A stretch of DNA of 64,000 nucleotides. It comes from an uncultured Lachnospiraceae bacterium. Its GTDB lineage: Bacteria > Bacillota > Clostridia > Lachnospirales > Lachnospiraceae. Position 1 is the first letter of the stretch. Every line of letters begins with the position of its first letter. The position numbers and the translations under genes were made by a program. The notes under the pieces are model-generated. The model was given only the letters and a program-made list of their open reading frames with translations, was not told the DNA's origin and did no database searches. The stretch lies in the NCBI GenBank assembly GCA_900539715.1, contig UQDA01000007.1:1-64000 (forward strand). Reading direction: 5' to 3'. Shown here in pieces: positions 7,027-14,338 of this stretch.

Positions 7027-8952
7027 ATGAAAGTTACATTAAAAGACGGTTCCGTAAAGGAATACGCACAGGCGATGTCCGTGATAGACATTGCAAAGGA
7101 CCTGAGCGAAGGTCTGGCAAGAATGGCATGTGCCGGAGAAGTGAACGGGGAGGTCGTTGACCTGCGTACCGTTGTAGAAGAGGATGCATCCGTTAATATT
7201 TTGACGGCGAGAGATGCAGAAGGACTTGCGGCGCTGCGCCATACTGCCAGCCATGTGATGGCACAGGCAGTAAAACGTCTTTATCCGACGGCAAAGCTGG
7301 CAATTGGTCCTTCTATTGCAGACGGTTTTTATTATGATATGGAGTTTGAGACTCCTCTGACAAGCGACGATTTTGAAAAGATAGAAGCAGAGATGAAAAA
7401 AATCGTTAAAGAGGATTTGAAGGTTGAGCGCTTTACAAAGTCCAGAGAAGATGCTATCGCATTTATGAAGGAAAAAAATGAGCCCTATAAAGTAGAGCTG
7501 ATAGAGGATCTGCCGGAAGGCGAGGAAATCAGCTTTTACAGCCAGGGAGAATTTGTGGATCTGTGCGCAGGCCCTCACCTGATGAGCACAAAGGATGTGG
7601 GCAAGGCATTTAAGATAATGAGCCTTGCAGGCGCTTACTGGAGAGGCGACGAGCACAACAAGATGCTGACAAGACTGTATGCGACGGCATTTGCAAAGAA
7701 GGACGAGCTGGAAGCTTATATCACCATGATGGAAGAGGCGAAAAAGCGCGACCACAGAAAACTCGGTAAAGAGCTCGGGCTGTTCATGATGAATGAGGCA
7801 GGCCCCGGCTTCCCGTTCTTTTTGCCGAAGGGCATGGTCCTGAAAAACACACTGCTGGATTACTGGAGAGAGATTCACAGAAGAGCGGGATATGTTGAGG
7901 TTTCCACACCTATTATCTTAAACCGCAAGCTCTGGGAGACTTCCGGACATTGGGATCATTACAAAAATAATATGTATACAACGGTGATAGATGAAGAAGA
8001 TTATGCGATAAAGCCGATGAACTGTCCGGGTGGCGTTTTAGTCTATGCTTCCGAGCCCCGTTCCTATAGAGATCTTCCGCTTCGTGTGGGCGAGCTGGGG
8101 CTTGTGCATCGTCATGAAAAATCCGGTCAGCTCCACGGTCTGATGCGCGTTCGCAGCTTTACACAGGATGACGCTCATATTTTCATGACCCCGGAACAGA
8201 TAAAGGAAGAGATAAAGGGTGTCGTAGCGCTGATAGATGAGGTATATTCCCTGTTCGGATTCGAGTATCATGTAGAGCTGTCTACAAGACCTGAGGACTC
8301 TATGGGCAGCGACGAAGATTGGGAGATGGCAACAGACGCGCTTAAGAGTGCGCTGGATGAGCTGAAGCTTCCCTATGTGGTAAATGAGGGAGACGGCGCA
8401 TTCTATGGACCGAAGATAGATTTCCATCTTGTAGACTGCATCGGAAGAACCTGGCAGTGCGGTACGATACAGCTCGACTTCCAGCTTCCTCAGCGGTTTG
8501 CGCTGGAATACATCGGTGCAGACGGCGAGAAGCATCGTCCGATCATGATCCATCGTGTGGTGTTCGGTTCCATTGAGCGCTTTATCGGTATCCTGATAGA
8601 GCACTTTGCGGGCGCATTCCCCGTATGGCTCGCTCCGGTTCAGGTAAAGGTGCTGCCTATTTCTGACAAATATATGGATTATGCACATAGCGTCCAGGAG
8701 AAGCTGTTTGATGCGGGCATCCGTTCCGAGGTAGACACACGTTCTGAAAAGATAGGATATAAGATACGCGAGGCTCAGACTTCTAAAATCCCTTACATGC
8801 TCGTTGTTGGACAGAAGGAAGAGGAAGAAGGAACGGTCGCAGTCAGGAGCAGGGCTGCGGGAGATGAAGGCGCGAAAAATGTCGACGTATTTGTTGAAGA
8901 ACTGTTAAAAGAGATCAAAACAAAAGAAAATCGCTTAAAGAGCGCGGAATAA
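7027..8952 (+). CDS. thrS: Threonyl-tRNA synthetase
   Basis: Charges tRNA-Thr. The 641-aa protein has the full domain order: TGS domain (1-60), the editing domain with HTASHVMAQAVKRLYP (HxxxH), the class II catalytic core, and the anticodon-binding domain (about 540-641). The zinc Cys is in MNCPGG (C333), and the zinc/active-site His region is LVHRHEKSG. Motif 3 is at GSIERFIG. The start at 7027 lies 5 nt from GGAGG; upstream in-frame ATGs at 6931 and 7015 would add residues without family support. It is controlled by the T-box leader directly upstream. Confidence 0.98.
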   Translation: MKVTLKDGSVKEYAQAMSVIDIAKDLSEGLARMACAGEVNGEVVDLRTVVEEDASVNILTARDAEGLAALRHTASHVMAQAVKRLYPTAKLAIGPSIADGFYYDMEFETPLTSDDFEKIEAEMKKIVKEDLKVERFTKSREDAIAFMKEKNEPYKVELIEDLPEGEEISFYSQGEFVDLCAGPHLMSTKDVGKAFKIMSLAGAYWRGDEHNKMLTRLYATAFAKKDELEAYITMMEEAKKRDHRKLGKELGLFMMNEAGPGFPFFLPKGMVLKNTLLDYWREIHRRAGYVEVSTPIILNRKLWETSGHWDHYKNNMYTTVIDEEDYAIKPMNCPGGVLVYASEPRSYRDLPLRVGELGLVHRHEKSGQLHGLMRVRSFTQDDAHIFMTPEQIKEEIKGVVALIDEVYSLFGFEYHVELSTRPEDSMGSDEDWEMATDALKSALDELKLPYVVNEGDGAFYGPKIDFHLVDCIGRTWQCGTIQLDFQLPQRFALEYIGADGEKHRPIMIHRVVFGSIERFIGILIEHFAGAFPVWLAPVQVKVLPISDKYMDYAHSVQEKLFDAGIRSEVDTRSEKIGYKIREAQTSKIPYMLVVGQKEEEEGTVAVRSRAAGDEGAKNVDVFVEELLKEIKTKENRLKSAE

Positions 8953-9043
8953 CAGTATATCGGAATTTTTTGAATATCGGTTCCGTCATCGGGCAATACT
9001 GAAAAAGAAGCCGTACAGACTGCGGCTGTAAGGAGGTATGATG

Positions 9044-9358
9044 ATGACGGAACTGAAATGTTTGGCAAAAACCTGCGCGTATAACGACAGCGAGCTCTGC
9101 TGTAAGGGAGATATCATGGTGGGCGGCATGAAGGCATGCAGCTGCGATGATACCTGCTGCGAAAGCTTTCGGGAACAGCGTGAGGGCAGCGTAAGAAACG
9201 CGCTGGAGCATCCTGACCGGATGATAAGCATTGATTGTGAGGCGGTAAAATGTGTATACAATACCAACTACAAATGCCATGCGGATCATGTGGATATCAG
9301 AGGATGCAGCGCAGGGAGCAGCAAAGATACACTGTGTGCTACGTTTAAGGAGCGCTGA
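9044..9358 (+). CDS. Tandem DUF1540 cysteine-rich protein
   Basis: 104-aa protein made of two DUF1540 repeats. Each has the order C-x4-C-x2-N, a central Cys, then a downstream Cys and CxSF/CATF: first CLAKTCAYN to CCESF (about 5-45), second CEAVKCVYN to LCATF (about 66-102). The Cys pattern suggests a small metal-binding fold. No signal peptide is seen. The function is unknown; Firmicutes DUF1540 proteins are often found near sporulation or stress genes, but this context gives no clue. The start at 9044 is 7 nt from AGGAGG; ATGs at 9038 and 9041 are closer than usual. Confidence 0.88.
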   Translation: MTELKCLAKTCAYNDSELCCKGDIMVGGMKACSCDDTCCESFREQREGSVRNALEHPDRMISIDCEAVKCVYNTNYKCHADHVDIRGCSAGSSKDTLCATFKER

Positions 9359-9390
9359 ATCCCGTTTCGGGACAGCGGAAGGACTGTTTC

Positions 9391-9418
9391 AAAAGCAGGG
9401 CGTATACCCTGCTTTTTG
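9391..9418 (+). terminator. Intrinsic terminator after the DUF1540 gene
   Basis: AAAAGCAGGG (9391-9400) pairs with CCCTGCTTTT (9408-9417) around a 7-nt loop and ends in T. Confidence 0.87.
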
Positions 9419-9658
9419 TATCGTAGCGCGGAATCGTACGTATCAGTTCAGCCTTCCGCCAGTGTTCGGGCTCTGCAGCCAGTGACCGGCCGGAGGACTG
9501 AACCGATGCAAATCGTTTCATAAAAATATAGAATTTGTTCTTCCGTATTTGACAGATTTGTATTATAATAGAGATAAGTCTGATTTTTTACATAGACCGG
9601 ACCTGAGAAGACCGGTGTCAGCTATAGAAGTTTAGATTGTATTAGAAGAGGTACAGCA
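9419..9658 (+). other. Intergenic leader of the F420-ligase-like gene
   Basis: Gene-free. It holds an imperfect long inverted repeat whose arms start GTTCAG (about 9446) and end CTGAAC (about 9503), which could fold as RNA. Promoter-like pieces follow: TTGACA at 9549-9554 and TATAAT at 9564-9569. These two are only 9 bp apart and cannot work together, so the true pairing is unclear. Confidence 0.4.
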
Positions 9659-10849
9659 ATGGAAAGAAGAGTAGGAACCATTTCAAGAGGAATCCGCTGC
9701 CCTATCATCCGTGAAGGGGATAACCTTGCGGATATCGTGGTAGAGAGCGTTCTGGAAGCGGCGCAGAGCGAGGGGTTTGAGCTGCGTGACAGGGACGTTA
9801 TTTCTGTGACGGAGTCAATCGTGGCGAGGGCGCAGGGGAATTATGCGTCTGTAGATGCAATCGCAGAGGATGTAAGGACGAAACTGGGCGGAGAGACGAT
9901 AGGCGTGATATTCCCGATCCTTTCCAGAAACAGATTCGCAATATGTCTGCGCGGCATCGCAAAGGGAGCAAAGAAGGTCGTTCTGATGCTGAGCTATCCC
10001 AGCGATGAGGTGGGAAATGAGCTTGTTTCTTTGGATAAGCTGGATGAAGCTGATATCAATCCTTACAGCGACGTACTCACACTGGAGCGTTACAGAGAGT
10101 TGTTTGGGGAGAACCGCCATCCTTTTACCGGAGTTGACTATGTGGAATACTACAGCAACCTGATAAAGGAATCCGGTGCGGAGGTAGAGGTTATCTTTGC
10201 CAACAATCCGAGAGAGATATTAAAGCATGCGGATAAGGTGCTGACCTGCGATATCCATTCCAGAGAGCGTACGAAGAGGATACTGAAGGCAGCAGGCGCG
10301 GAAGTTGTCTGCGGTCTGGATGAGATAATGAACGCTTCTGTAAACGGTAGCGGCTTCAATGAAAAATATGGACTGCTCGGCTCGAACAAATCCACGGAGG
10401 ATACGGTGAAGCTGTTCCCGAAAGATTGTACAGATCTCGTTCTGGACATTCAGAAGCAGATTCTCGACAAAACAGGAAAGCACGTTGAAGTTATGGTATA
10501 CGGCGATGGCGCGTTCAAAGATCCTGTGGGCAAGATATGGGAGCTGGCAGACCCCTGTGTGGCGGCGGCGAATACAGAGGGGCTGGAAGGAACACCAAAC
10601 GAAGTAAAATTAAAATATCTTGCGGACAACGATTTTAAGGAGCTGTCCGGTGAAGCATTGAAAAATGCGATTTCCGAGAGGATTAAGAGCAAGAAGGAAA
10701 ATCTGGTAGGCGACATGGCTTCTCAGGGAACAACTCCCAGAAGACTGACAGACCTGATAGGTTCTTTATGTGACCTGACGAGCGGATCGGGCGATAAGGG
10801 TACTCCGGTCGTTTTGGTACAGGGATATTTTGATAACTTTACCGATTAA
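9659..10849 (+). CDS. Coenzyme F420-0:gamma-glutamyl ligase family protein
   Basis: 396-aa cytoplasmic protein related to the CofE family, which adds glutamate to coenzyme F420 in archaea and actinobacteria. Seen features are the N-terminal core (ISRGIRCPIIREGDNLADIV, then RDRDVISVTESIVARAQG), a central mixed domain, and a C-terminal segment with DPVGKIWELADP and GNMA-like TPRRLTD. The CofE core is about 250 aa, so this longer form is a distinct branch. I see no other F420 gene in the window, so the real substrate may be another acid joined to glutamate. It is monocistronic with a terminator. The family is well supported; the function is open. Confidence 0.75.
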   Translation: MERRVGTISRGIRCPIIREGDNLADIVVESVLEAAQSEGFELRDRDVISVTESIVARAQGNYASVDAIAEDVRTKLGGETIGVIFPILSRNRFAICLRGIAKGAKKVVLMLSYPSDEVGNELVSLDKLDEADINPYSDVLTLERYRELFGENRHPFTGVDYVEYYSNLIKESGAEVEVIFANNPREILKHADKVLTCDIHSRERTKRILKAAGAEVVCGLDEIMNASVNGSGFNEKYGLLGSNKSTEDTVKLFPKDCTDLVLDIQKQILDKTGKHVEVMVYGDGAFKDPVGKIWELADPCVAAANTEGLEGTPNEVKLKYLADNDFKELSGEALKNAISERIKSKKENLVGDMASQGTTPRRLTDLIGSLCDLTSGSGDKGTPVVLVQGYFDNFTD

Positions 10850-10870
10850 AGAAGTGTACGCATAGTTGTG

Positions 10871-10912
10871 TTTTTTATGCGATAGGAAAGCTCTTTTCTT
10901 ATCGCATAAAAA
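10871..10912 (+). terminator. Intrinsic terminator after the F420-ligase-like gene
   Basis: TTTTTTATGCGATA pairs with TATCGCATAAAAAA. T runs on both strands make it potentially bidirectional. Confidence 0.85.
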
Positions 10913-10926
10913 ATTCACAGCAGGTA

Positions 10927-10955
10927 TTGACAAGCGATACATGCTGTGATAATAT
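10927..10955 (+). promoter_or_regulatory. Promoter of infC-rpmI-rplT
   Basis: TTGACA (10927-10932) and TAATAT (10950-10955) are separated by 17 bp. An inverted repeat CACAGCA (10916-10922) / TGCTGTG (10942-10948) brackets the core and could be an operator. Confidence 0.75.
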
Positions 10956-10961
10956 ATCAAA

Positions 10962-11110
10962 GTACGCAAGACGTACAGTAAAAGCAAGCAGAGTTCACTC
11001 TCACCCTATAGCAATGAGGCTCATAGGTGTTCACATTTTTCTTTTTTTGATGCAGTTTTGCACGGGAAGGGATTTTTGGGAGTGGATGAAGAATGTCCAC
11101 TTTTTTTATT
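10962..11110 (+). promoter_or_regulatory. infC operon leader with terminator (L20-leader-like attenuator)
   Basis: The roughly 150-nt untranslated leader holds a CACC(C)TAT/ATAGGTG hairpin (about 11000-11030) followed by T-rich sequence. A compact terminator comes next: AGTGGA (11081-11086) with TCCACT (11096-11101) and seven T. In Bacillus, ribosomal protein L20 represses this operon through its leader; the arrangement here suggests the same logic, but L20 binding is inference. Confidence 0.7.
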
Positions 11111-11134
11111 TCATTCTTATGGAGGGAAAGAGCC

Positions 11135-11641
11135 ATTAGCGAATTATTTATCAATGAACAGATCAGGGACAGAGAAGTCCGTCTGATTGGGGAAAACGGT
11201 GAACAGCTCGGCATCATGTCTTCGAGAGAAGCGTTGAAGCTGGCAGAAGAGGCAGGATTGGATTTGGTGAAGATAGCACCTACGGCAAAGCCGCCCGTCT
11301 GCAAGATAGTGGATTACGGTAAGTACAGATATGAGCTTGCCCGCAGGGAAAAAGATGCCAAGAAGAAGCAGAAAGTCATCGAGGTCAAGGAGATTCGTAT
11401 GTCTCCGAACATTGATACCAATGATTTGAACACCAAAGTTTCGGCTGCACGCAAATTTTTGGAGAAGGGCAACCGTGTGAAGATAACCCTTCGTTTCAGA
11501 GGTCGTGAGATGGCGCATATGGCGACGAGCAAACATATTTTGGATGATTTTGCTCAGGCGCTTTCCGATATTGCGGTCGTTGAGAAGATGCCTAAGGTTG
11601 AAGGCAGGAGCATGATCATGTTTTTAACTGTAAAACGCTGA
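11135..11641 (+). CDS. infC: Translation initiation factor IF-3, AUU start
   Basis: Keeps 30S subunits free and checks start codons. The mature sequence begins ISELFINEQIRDREVRLIG, exactly the family N-terminus, and its first codon is ATT at 11135, 8 nt after GGAGGG. No ATG fits: the upstream in-frame ATG at 11093 lies inside the leader terminator. AUU starts on infC are known from E. coli and others, where IF-3 rejects non-canonical starts and so limits its own synthesis. The 168-aa length is normal, with N domain, basic linker (ARREKDAKKKQK) and C domain. First gene of infC-rpmI-rplT. Confidence 0.96.
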   Translation: MSELFINEQIRDREVRLIGENGEQLGIMSSREALKLAEEAGLDLVKIAPTAKPPVCKIVDYGKYRYELARREKDAKKKQKVIEVKEIRMSPNIDTNDLNTKVSAARKFLEKGNRVKITLRFRGREMAHMATSKHILDDFAQALSDIAVVEKMPKVEGRSMIMFLTVKR

Positions 11642-11694
11642 CCTACAGTTAAAATATACGTTTCAGAAAATGAAGCAACAGGAGGAAATCAGAT

Positions 11695-11892
11695 ATGCCT
11701 AAAATGAAAACAAGCAGAGCTGCTGCAAAACGTTTTAAATTAACGGGAACCGGTAAGCTGAAGAGAGCAAAAGCTTACAAGAGCCATATCTTAACAAAGA
11801 AGTCTACCAAGAGAAAGAGAAATCTTCGTAAGGGTACGATGACAGACGCTACCAATGTTAAGAATATGAAGAAGATTTTACCGTATTTATAA
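11695..11892 (+). CDS. rpmI: 50S ribosomal protein L35
   Basis: 65-aa basic protein of the large ribosomal subunit. It begins PKMKTSRAAAKRFKLTGTGK and contains the typical SHILTKKSTKRKRNLRK block. The start is preceded by AGGAGG. Located between infC and rplT in the canonical order, it is co-transcribed with them. Confidence 0.98.
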   Translation: MPKMKTSRAAAKRFKLTGTGKLKRAKAYKSHILTKKSTKRKRNLRKGTMTDATNVKNMKKILPYL

Positions 11893-11914
11893 GACGTAAG
11901 GAGGAATCGGCAAG

Positions 11915-12271
11915 ATGGCAAGAGTAAAAGGCGGCATGAGTGCCAGAAGAAAACATAATAAAGTATTGAAGCTTGCGAAAGGTTACAGAGGTGCCAGAAG
12001 CAAACAGTACAGAGTAGCAAAACAGTCCGTTATGAGAGCGCTGACATCTTCCTACGCTGGTCGTAAGGAGAGAAAGCGTCAGATGAGACAGCTGTGGATC
12101 GCACGTATCAACGCGGCTGCAAGACTGAACGGCTTATCCTACTCCAAATTCATGTTCGGCTTAAAGCAGGCTGGCGTGGATATGAACAGAAAAATGCTGG
12201 CTGAGATGGCAGTAAACGACGCAGCAGGCTTTGCAACACTGGCAGAGCTGGCTAAGTCCAAAATCGCTTAA
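11915..12271 (+). CDS. rplT: 50S ribosomal protein L20
   Basis: 118-aa 23S rRNA-binding protein needed for early 50S assembly. The basic N-terminal extension (ARVKGGMSARRKHNKVLKLAKGYRGARS) and globular C domain (GLKQAGVDMNRKMLAEMA) are intact. In Bacillus, L20 represses its own operon via the infC leader, and the leader here could serve this role. The AAGGAGGAATCGGCAAG site precedes the start. Last gene of the operon, followed by a terminator. Confidence 0.98.
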   Translation: MARVKGGMSARRKHNKVLKLAKGYRGARSKQYRVAKQSVMRALTSSYAGRKERKRQMRQLWIARINAAARLNGLSYSKFMFGLKQAGVDMNRKMLAEMAVNDAAGFATLAELAKSKIA

Positions 12272-12288
12272 TTTCGCTGGAGATGACG

Positions 12289-12320
12289 ACCCTTCTGAAA
12301 TGATTTTCAGGAGGGTTTTA
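12289..12320 (+). terminator. Intrinsic terminator after rplT
   Basis: ACCCTTCTGAAA pairs with TTTTCAGGAGGGT (with G-T pairs) and leads into TTTT. Confidence 0.88.
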
Positions 12321-12352
12321 TCGTAGTAAGAAAAAAATACAGGGGAAGACGG

Positions 12353-13549
12353 ATGCAGGAAAAAAACAAAAAAACGACAGAGCGGGCTGCTAAAAAGCCT
12401 GTCGCGCTGTGCAGGCATTTTGGAAAATGCGGCGGCTGCAAATATTTGGACATGTCCTATGAAGAACAGCTTTCGGCAAAGAAAAAGATCGTAAGAGAGC
12501 TGATGGAGAAGCACTGTAAGGTAAAACCGATAATTGGGATGGAAAATCCGTGGCACTACCGCCATAAAGTGCAGGCGGTGTTTGGGCTTGACCGTAAAAA
12601 GCAGCATATTTCAGGTGTCTATGAGGAAAAGACGCACCGGATACTGCCGGTGGAAAACTGTCTGATAGAGGATGAGAAAGCAGATGCCATCATCAATACC
12701 GTGCGCGGGCTTTTAAAATCGTTTAAGATAAAGGTATACGATGAGGATACCGGATACGGGCTGCTGCGCTATGTGCTTGTAAGGAAGGCACGTTATACGG
12801 ATGAGCTTATGGTCGTCCTGGTGACGGCGTCTCCGGTATTTCCGTCCAAAAGGAATTTTGTGGACGCGCTCAGAAAGGTGCATCCCGAGATAACGACAGT
12901 CGTACAAAATATCAACGACCGGACGGACAGCATGGTGCTGGGAAGCCGTTTTCAGGTGCTTTACGGAAAAGGCTATATCGTGGACAGGCTGTGCGGCTGC
13001 AGCTTTAAGATTTCTCCCGGTTCTTTTTATCAGGTAAACCCCGAGCAGGCGCAGAAGCTTTATGATAAGGCGATAGAGCTGGCGGAGCTGACGGGAAAGG
13101 AAACGGTCGTGGACGCTTACTGCGGGACGGGAACGATAGGTATCATCGCCGCTGCCAAAGCCGGAAAGGTGATAGGCGTGGAGCTGAATGCGGACGCGGT
13201 ACGCGACGCAGTCGGCAACGCAAAGGCGAACGGTGTGAAAAACATCCGCTTTTATAAGGATGATGCGGGAAGGTTCCTGCAGGGCTGCGCGGCGGACGGC
13301 ATCGGTGTGGACGTGCTTTTGATGGACCCTCCCAGAGCCGGCAGCAGCGAGGAATTTTTGAATGCGGCGGCATCGATCAGACCAAAAAAAATTATTTATG
13401 TATCCTGTAATCCCGTAACGCTGGAGCGGGATACGGCAATATTGGAGAAAAACGGATACCGGGCAAAGGAAGTGTGGCCGGTCGATATGTTCCCCTGGTC
13501 CGGCGCGGTTGAAGCGGTGTGTTCTTTTGTTTCGATAAGAAACAAGTGA
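12353..13549 (+). CDS. 23S rRNA (uracil-5-)-methyltransferase, RlmD/RumA family
   Basis: SAM-dependent RNA methyltransferase of 398 aa that makes 5-methyluridine. The N-terminal 4Fe-4S cysteines are CRHFGKCGGC with a further Cys in VENCLIED, and the usual TRAM domain is missing. SAM motifs are DAYCGTGTIG and VIGVELN. The DPPRAG motif and catalytic SCNPVTLERD (the Cys that attacks uracil) are intact. Whether the target is U1939, U747 or tRNA U54 cannot be told from sequence. The pcp start lies 10 nt downstream. Confidence 0.92.
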   Translation: MQEKNKKTTERAAKKPVALCRHFGKCGGCKYLDMSYEEQLSAKKKIVRELMEKHCKVKPIIGMENPWHYRHKVQAVFGLDRKKQHISGVYEEKTHRILPVENCLIEDEKADAIINTVRGLLKSFKIKVYDEDTGYGLLRYVLVRKARYTDELMVVLVTASPVFPSKRNFVDALRKVHPEITTVVQNINDRTDSMVLGSRFQVLYGKGYIVDRLCGCSFKISPGSFYQVNPEQAQKLYDKAIELAELTGKETVVDAYCGTGTIGIIAAAKAGKVIGVELNADAVRDAVGNAKANGVKNIRFYKDDAGRFLQGCAADGIGVDVLLMDPPRAGSSEEFLNAAASIRPKKIIYVSCNPVTLERDTAILEKNGYRAKEVWPVDMFPWSGAVEAVCSFVSIRNK

Positions 13550-13559
13550 GGATAATGCG

Positions 13560-14174
13560 ATGAAAATACTGGTAACGGGATTCGACCCTTTCGGAGGTGA
13601 AGCGGTCAATCCGGCGTATGAGGCGGTGAAGCTTCTTCCGGATAACATCGCCGGAGCTGAGATCGTAAAACTGGAGATACCGACAGAATTTAAGAGGAGC
13701 ATGGAGTTTTTGGAAGAAGCGATAAGCAGGGAAATGCCGGATGCGGTGATAAACGTGGGACAGGCGGGAGGCCGGGCAGAGATAACGCCTGAGCGGGTCG
13801 CCATCAATCTTGCAGATGCTCGGATTCCTGATAATGCGGGAAATCAGCCTGAGGATGAGGCACTTATTGCGGATGGCCCGGCGGCTTATTTCACTACCCT
13901 TCCTCTGAAGAAAATGGTAAAAAGTGTACAGGACAGGGGGATTCCTTGTCGGATTTCATATTCGGCCGGAACCTATGTATGCAACAGCGTTATGTATCGG
14001 GTGCTGCATCTGGCAGAGGTTTCCGGGATGGGATTTTGTGCGGGCTTTATCCATGTGCCCTATGCGACGCAGCAGACGGTGACAAAGCCTGCCGGAACGC
14101 CGGGAATGGCTCTGCCGGATATTGCGCGGGGGCTGGAAGCTGCGGTGGAAGCAGTAGTGAAAAATATAAGGTGA
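13560..14174 (+). CDS. pcp: Pyroglutamyl-peptidase I
   Basis: Cytoplasmic cysteine peptidase that removes N-terminal pyroglutamate. The 204-aa family length is intact. The Glu of TPERVAIN, the Cys of GTYVCNSVMY and the His of FIHVPY form the C15 catalytic triad, and the N-terminal MKILVTGFDPFGG is the family signature. It follows the RNA methyltransferase closely, so co-transcription is likely. Confidence 0.96.
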   Translation: MKILVTGFDPFGGEAVNPAYEAVKLLPDNIAGAEIVKLEIPTEFKRSMEFLEEAISREMPDAVINVGQAGGRAEITPERVAINLADARIPDNAGNQPEDEALIADGPAAYFTTLPLKKMVKSVQDRGIPCRISYSAGTYVCNSVMYRVLHLAEVSGMGFCAGFIHVPYATQQTVTKPAGTPGMALPDIARGLEAAVEAVVKNIR

Positions 14175-14231
14175 AACGGGGAGGGCAGCGACAAAGGTTC
14201 AAAAAAGACGTAAGTTTGTGCATCTTTTTCC

Positions 14232-14261
14232 TTTACTTTTACTTTGAATATGTTCTATAAT
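14232..14261 (+). promoter_or_regulatory. Promoter of the arabinofuranosidase cluster
   Basis: TTTACT (14232-14237) and TATAAT (14256-14261) are 18 bp apart. Flanking arms CTTTTAC (14236-14242) and GTAAAAG (14275-14281) are a candidate operator for the AraC regulator encoded downstream. Confidence 0.55.
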
Positions 14262-14338
14262 ATTTTATATAAAGGTAAAAGAAATGCGCATATGAGGCAC
14301 ACCATGCCGGGCGCGGGACGTTTCAGGAGGGTGACACA

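Noticed and set aside
9549..9569. TTGACA and TATAAT as one promoter for the F420-ligase-like gene
   Set aside because: The two boxes are only 9 bp apart, far below the 16-18 bp needed.
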